Assembly (NCBI GenBank): GCA_951812505.1 | Contig: CATOSI010000001.1 | Coordinates: 1,000,606 to 1,064,605, forward strand | DNA from: an uncultured Dehalococcoidia bacterium | GTDB taxonomy: Bacteria; Chloroflexota; Dehalococcoidia; Lucifugimonadales; UBA1123 | Direction: 5' to 3' | DNA: 64,000 nt | Part shown: positions 60,955-64,000 of the stretch, piece after piece | Layout of the letters: every line of letters starts with the position of its first letter | Numbering within the stretch: position 1 is the first letter of the stretch | Program-made: the position numbers and the translations under genes | The notes under the pieces: generated by a model | Databases searched by the model: none | Seen by the model: only the letters and a program-made list of their open reading frames with translations | Told to the model about the DNA's origin: nothing

Positions 60955-62706
60955 TCATTTAGAATCCGTCTCACCGCTCACATCCGCAATGAACTGGTCA
61001 AGGTACGCGCGGTCGTCCTCATACCCTCGCACGGGCACCAACCAGCTGGGTCCGAGAAAGCCGGTGGCCTGGATCTGGTCAAGGTGAGAGAGCGCGAAGG
61101 GCACGAGCACGTCGCGGTGTACGTCGCTTTCCAGTCCCTTGGCGATCTTGAAGAATCGGAGTTCCTCCTCGCGGGTGTCAAAGACGAAGAGTACCAGTGG
61201 GGGGCCGCTGTGCCCCCACTTATGGCCGGAGGTGAAGAAGGCCTGGTAAAGCTCCACCTTGGATGTGGCGCGGGTCTCGGTAATCCGGCCTCGCTCGTAC
61301 TCCAGTACGAACGATATCCAGTGCGTGCCATTGTCTGTGACGTATCTTAGCCTGCCGCCTGCGTCGGGCACGATTGCGCTCCGGTCTGGTTGGTGGTGCG
61401 GCCGTATGAGCGCCCGCTCCGGCGGGTCCAACTCGCTCAGGTGATAGCCCTCGATCCTTCCCGCCTCCTTTACGAGATCTGACATCAGACGTAGTACAGT
61501 GACCGTATGACCGAGATCCCCGTACAGGTCGCGCATCTTTCCCCCGAATATGCCCATCGGCCCGGTCAGTTCCACGCTCCATGTATTGAGCGGAAGGCTA
61601 ACCCGATCTCTGGTTGCCATGTAACGAAGTCCCGCATCGGACAGCGCGTAGTACTTTCTGTTGTCCAGGGTCAGCGCTGTGACGAGATTCTGGTCTATCA
61701 GCGACGGGAGCATCTGGCTGACGCGTACGGTGTCGACGCCGGCCAGCCCGGGCAGGACTGTGCGACTGACTAGATGCCAGTCGCCTATGACGTCCAGTGG
61801 TCCTTTCAAGGCCGGTGTCAGGCGCACCGCAGGGGAGGTGGCTGGCAGGTTCTCCGGGTACAGGTCTATCCGCGACTCGCCGCGTCGGAGTGGCGCAGCC
61901 GGCGAGTACTCCGGCTTGGACGGCAATCCTCGGATGAGATCTCGCAGACTGATAACCGTCAGATCCTCGTCTGACGGCGCTCCCCATATGCGCCTGCGAG
62001 TCTCCCAGACCTGTTCTTCGCGGGCACAATAGACGGGCGGGCCCGCTCTGGCCGCCGCGATCTCATACCCGTGCCTCCAGCCGGTGGACGTAGCTGTCAC
62101 GATCAGTACGGTGTCCGGCCAGCGGTCCTGATCCCTGACGATATCATTCCACCTGGTACGGAAGCTGTTCGCTGTCTGTCTGCGCCCTATGCGTACTATC
62201 CCGATCGCAGGCCCGCCGTCCATTCTGAGCACGGCGTCGTAGGGCCCAGACGTGAAGTGGTCGACCCTCGCAGAGCCGTATTCGGTATGCGAGAGGACAC
62301 GTACTGCCAGACTGTAGATCACGGCCAGGACATCCATACGCGCGACCAAATCGCGAAAGACCTGGGGGTGGACAGGGAGCTCACGCCAGTACTCTGTGGG
62401 CGTCTTGCCCAGGTCGGCGGCGGCCGTTTCAATTCCCCTGATGGTGGGAAAGAAGCGCTGGCGATCGCGCTGGTACAGGGGGGGGCGCTGGTGCTTGCGT
62501 TGGCTCCTGCGCCTCGGCCGTTCATGTCCTACGCTGTGGGTAACGCTGGACACGAGGCCAAGTCTGCCCAGTCTCCTGAGCCTGTCGTGCATTGTACTCT
62601 TAGGCGTGCCCGTGAGCGAGGCGAGCTCTTCGAGATCGGCAAATACCAGACGGCAGCTCAAGTGCAGCAGTTCTATGAGTGTCGGAGTTAGACGGGGTTG
62701 GAACAC
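60955..62706 (-). CDS. Second replication-relaxation-like protein
   Basis: AAAGGAGGTG stands five bases before a GTG at 62706, giving a 583-residue product starting FQPRLTPTLIELLHLSCRLV; the in-frame TTG at 62730 would put the ribosome-binding site inside the gene. A winged helix occupies ~15-60 (FADLEELASLTGTPKSTMHD, RLRRLGRLGLV). A second HTH-like segment is near 310-345 (VDTVRVSQMLPSLIDQNLVT). The C-terminal part has ISFVLEYERGRITETRATSK and VELYQAFFTSGHKW. The order of domains and the E-Y-E-R-G..K..LY block parallel the 19254-20945 protein, so they are distant paralogues. It likely belongs to plasmid- or ICE-derived replication functions. Confidence 0.6.
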   Translation of the reverse strand: MFQPRLTPTLIELLHLSCRLVFADLEELASLTGTPKSTMHDRLRRLGRLGLVSSVTHSVGHERPRRRSQRKHQRPPLYQRDRQRFFPTIRGIETAAADLGKTPTEYWRELPVHPQVFRDLVARMDVLAVIYSLAVRVLSHTEYGSARVDHFTSGPYDAVLRMDGGPAIGIVRIGRRQTANSFRTRWNDIVRDQDRWPDTVLIVTATSTGWRHGYEIAAARAGPPVYCAREEQVWETRRRIWGAPSDEDLTVISLRDLIRGLPSKPEYSPAAPLRRGESRIDLYPENLPATSPAVRLTPALKGPLDVIGDWHLVSRTVLPGLAGVDTVRVSQMLPSLIDQNLVTALTLDNRKYYALSDAGLRYMATRDRVSLPLNTWSVELTGPMGIFGGKMRDLYGDLGHTVTVLRLMSDLVKEAGRIEGYHLSELDPPERALIRPHHQPDRSAIVPDAGGRLRYVTDNGTHWISFVLEYERGRITETRATSKVELYQAFFTSGHKWGHSGPPLVLFVFDTREEELRFFKIAKGLESDVHRDVLVPFALSHLDQIQATGFLGPSWLVPVRGYEDDRAYLDQFIADVSGETDSK

Positions 62707-62730
62707 GACGGCACCTCCTTTGGAAATCAA

Positions 62731-63626
62731 GTGTAGGACAATTTCTGATTTTCGGTTTCAAATGCGCGGACCTTTTCGGACTGCCCGACCTGTATTGATT
62801 GTCGCAGGCGATCCTTCAAATTCGGTCCGGAGGCTTTCATTGTCGGTCGGGACCTAATGCGCAGCGCGTCGCCGACCTCTGTTCGAACCACTTCGCTCCC
62901 GTTCATTATGGTGCACCGCATTTGTCGCCGAGTGCGACGAGACGTGGGCAGTCGGCATCGGAACGGACTACCCTGAATACCTTTGACTGCCCATATTAGC
63001 GAACCCCGCTTGACGCCCCCCCACCCGTTTCTCCGGCCCATTGCGTCGACACCGGCCGCAGACCTGAAGAGCACCCATGGCGTGTGATCTGTGTCACCGC
63101 CGCAGATCGCACTGAGCGTTAAGGCCGTCCGGCAGCCGGGCGCAGTACTTGAGCACCGAAGGGATGTGCCATATGCCATATCGTATACTTGACAAATCGG
63201 CATCAGTCGCTGATGGTCTCATCGTGACGGAACCGTGCATGGCCCACGTACCCGCGGCGTTGTAGGCCGACTTCCGCAACGTGAACCGATATCCACGACC
63301 CTCCGGCTATCTGTAATGGCTGCCGCGTAGCTGGATGAGCATCCTCTGTCGGTGTAGCCTGGGCGGTCAAGGTTCACGGCCTCTGCGATCACACTTTCGG
63401 GAGACGCGTTCGCAGTTTCGCGCCATATGGTGCCGTGGGTGAATGCGGTCGCTCCCTCTATTCGATAACCATCGAGGAAATACCTGTTCAGCTGCGCCAA
63501 CCGGTGTGAGTGTAGCCATCTGCCCTGCTGTCATCTATGTCATCAAGCAGTTGGAGGGAACTGATTCGCTGGCCACCTGCACTTTACCTGTTCAAAATAA
63601 AGTCAGCGCCAGCGCTTCATCTGGTC
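62731..63626. other. Intergenic stretch without a convincing gene
   Basis: Frames on both strands lack domains and good ribosome-binding sites. The best is a minus-strand frame near 63219-63500 (NRYFLDGYRIEGATAFTHGT) with only a TTG start, too weak to call. This stretch must hold the promoter of the gene that starts at 62706. Confidence 0.35.
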
Positions 63627-63960
63627 TATAATGGAGATACGAGATGGCGGAGGCCCGACCGAATCCCTGTTAAACCGCCACTAGGCGGATGGGTGCCGGG
63701 AGCAGCCAAAAGGCTGCAGGGAATTGCGCCGGGGTCGCCGGTCCTCTCGGGGACTAGTGGCCCGGTCTCGTGGCGTGAAAGCCGTGTACGTCAACCTACG
63801 AACGGTGGAAACGCTGGGACCCCGCCTTTGCGGGGTCCCCAAACGCCGCACATTTATTTCAAGGGCAGGCGAACATGGGCCACCGGGGCGTACCGAACTG
63901 CGAACTCTTCGGTGGGAGATTATGCTGCTAGGCATCCGGTCGTACACCCCTTAGACTAAG
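63627..63960 (+). ncRNA. Candidate structured RNA at the right edge
   Basis: A TATAAT box at 63627-63632 is followed by a dense run of hairpins: CCGCC-ACTA-GGCGG near 63676, GCAGCC-AAAA-GGCTGC near 63702, GGCGTGAAAGCC near 63772, and a perfect 10-bp stem GGGACCCCGC-CTTT-GCGGGGTCCC (63816-63839). CCTTAG-A-CTAAGG lies near 63951. The G/C stem closed by a CTTT loop resembles the 3' hairpins of TnpB/IscB omega-RNAs, and GUGAAAGCC-type hairpins occur in HEARO RNAs. No nuclease gene is visible in the window, though iscB could lie beyond the edge. A spurious ORF crosses it. Identity is tentative. Confidence 0.35.
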
Positions 63961-64000
63961 GCGTGTTGACATCAAAAACTCTCTCTTGGGTAACACACCT

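Noticed and set aside
62727..63203. Minus-strand open frame upstream of the second replication-relaxation-like gene
   Set aside because: Composition is atypical, there is no domain, and it would cover the promoter and ribosome-binding site of the following gene.
1..64000. Search for CRISPR arrays
   Set aside because: The only regularly spaced repeats are the 507-bp tandem units; no short repeat-spacer pattern is present.

Overview
The window is a GC-rich accessory region from a bacterium, packed with mobile-element debris and genome-defence or DNA-repair genes. I saw no rRNA, tRNA, CRISPR array or core metabolic operon. Shine-Dalgarno sequences of the AGGAGG type are common. The insertion sequences (IS110, IS21, IS5, IS630, ISAs1, IS607) and AddAB-type rather than RecBCD-type enzymes do not fix a phylum. 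A Chloroflexota-like or other non-enteric host is possible, but this is only a guess.

Layout. 1-1000: excisionase-like gene and the 5' part of a tyrosine integrase running off the left edge. 1700-7600: an IS graveyard with remnants of IS110, IS5 and another DDE transposase. An intact IS21 element sits inside an IS630 gene with a 5-bp target duplication, followed by an IS5 element with a -1 frameshift. 7600-16200: small accessory genes, including two GIY-YIG proteins, a VWA lipoprotein, a PD-(D/E)XK protein, an Mrr-type nuclease and a broken ASCH gene. 17043-18559: three tandem copies of a 507-bp unit. 19254-22288: a replication-relaxation-like gene, a coiled-coil gene and a small membrane protein. 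22639-23699: fused IS607/ISAs1 relics.

23776-42984: an SbcD/SbcC-like pair, a decayed DUF4268-type gene, an AddA/AddB pair on the minus strand, and divergent from it a three-gene operon of a DUF6361-like protein, a phospholipase-D-type nuclease and an SNF2-like helicase. A uracil-DNA-glycosylase-like gene faces that operon. 43120-44195: a dead IS110 transposase. 44711-49559: a tightly coupled trio of a sigma-factor-like protein, an HTH protein and an ImmA/IrrE-UvrD fusion. 49692-52571: a complete ubiquitin-like conjugation operon (double ubiquitin-like protein, E2, JAB isopeptidase, E1) with the gene order of the Bil (bacterial ISG15-like) antiphage system, followed by a membrane zinc protease. 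54117-55938: duplicated relics of a serine recombinase, small genes and a palindrome cluster. 56031-60059: a 1342-residue STAND/NACHT-like ATPase with a C-terminal PD-(D/E)XK nuclease. 60144-62706: IS110 debris, a diverged second copy of a repeat also found near 2.4 kb, and a second replication-relaxation-like gene. The right edge holds a strongly structured possible RNA.

Together this reads as a defence island built on integrated mobile elements. The most notable items are the Bil-type operon with its two coupled neighbours, the ImmA-UvrD trio, the STAND-nuclease gene and the DUF6361-PLD-helicase operon.
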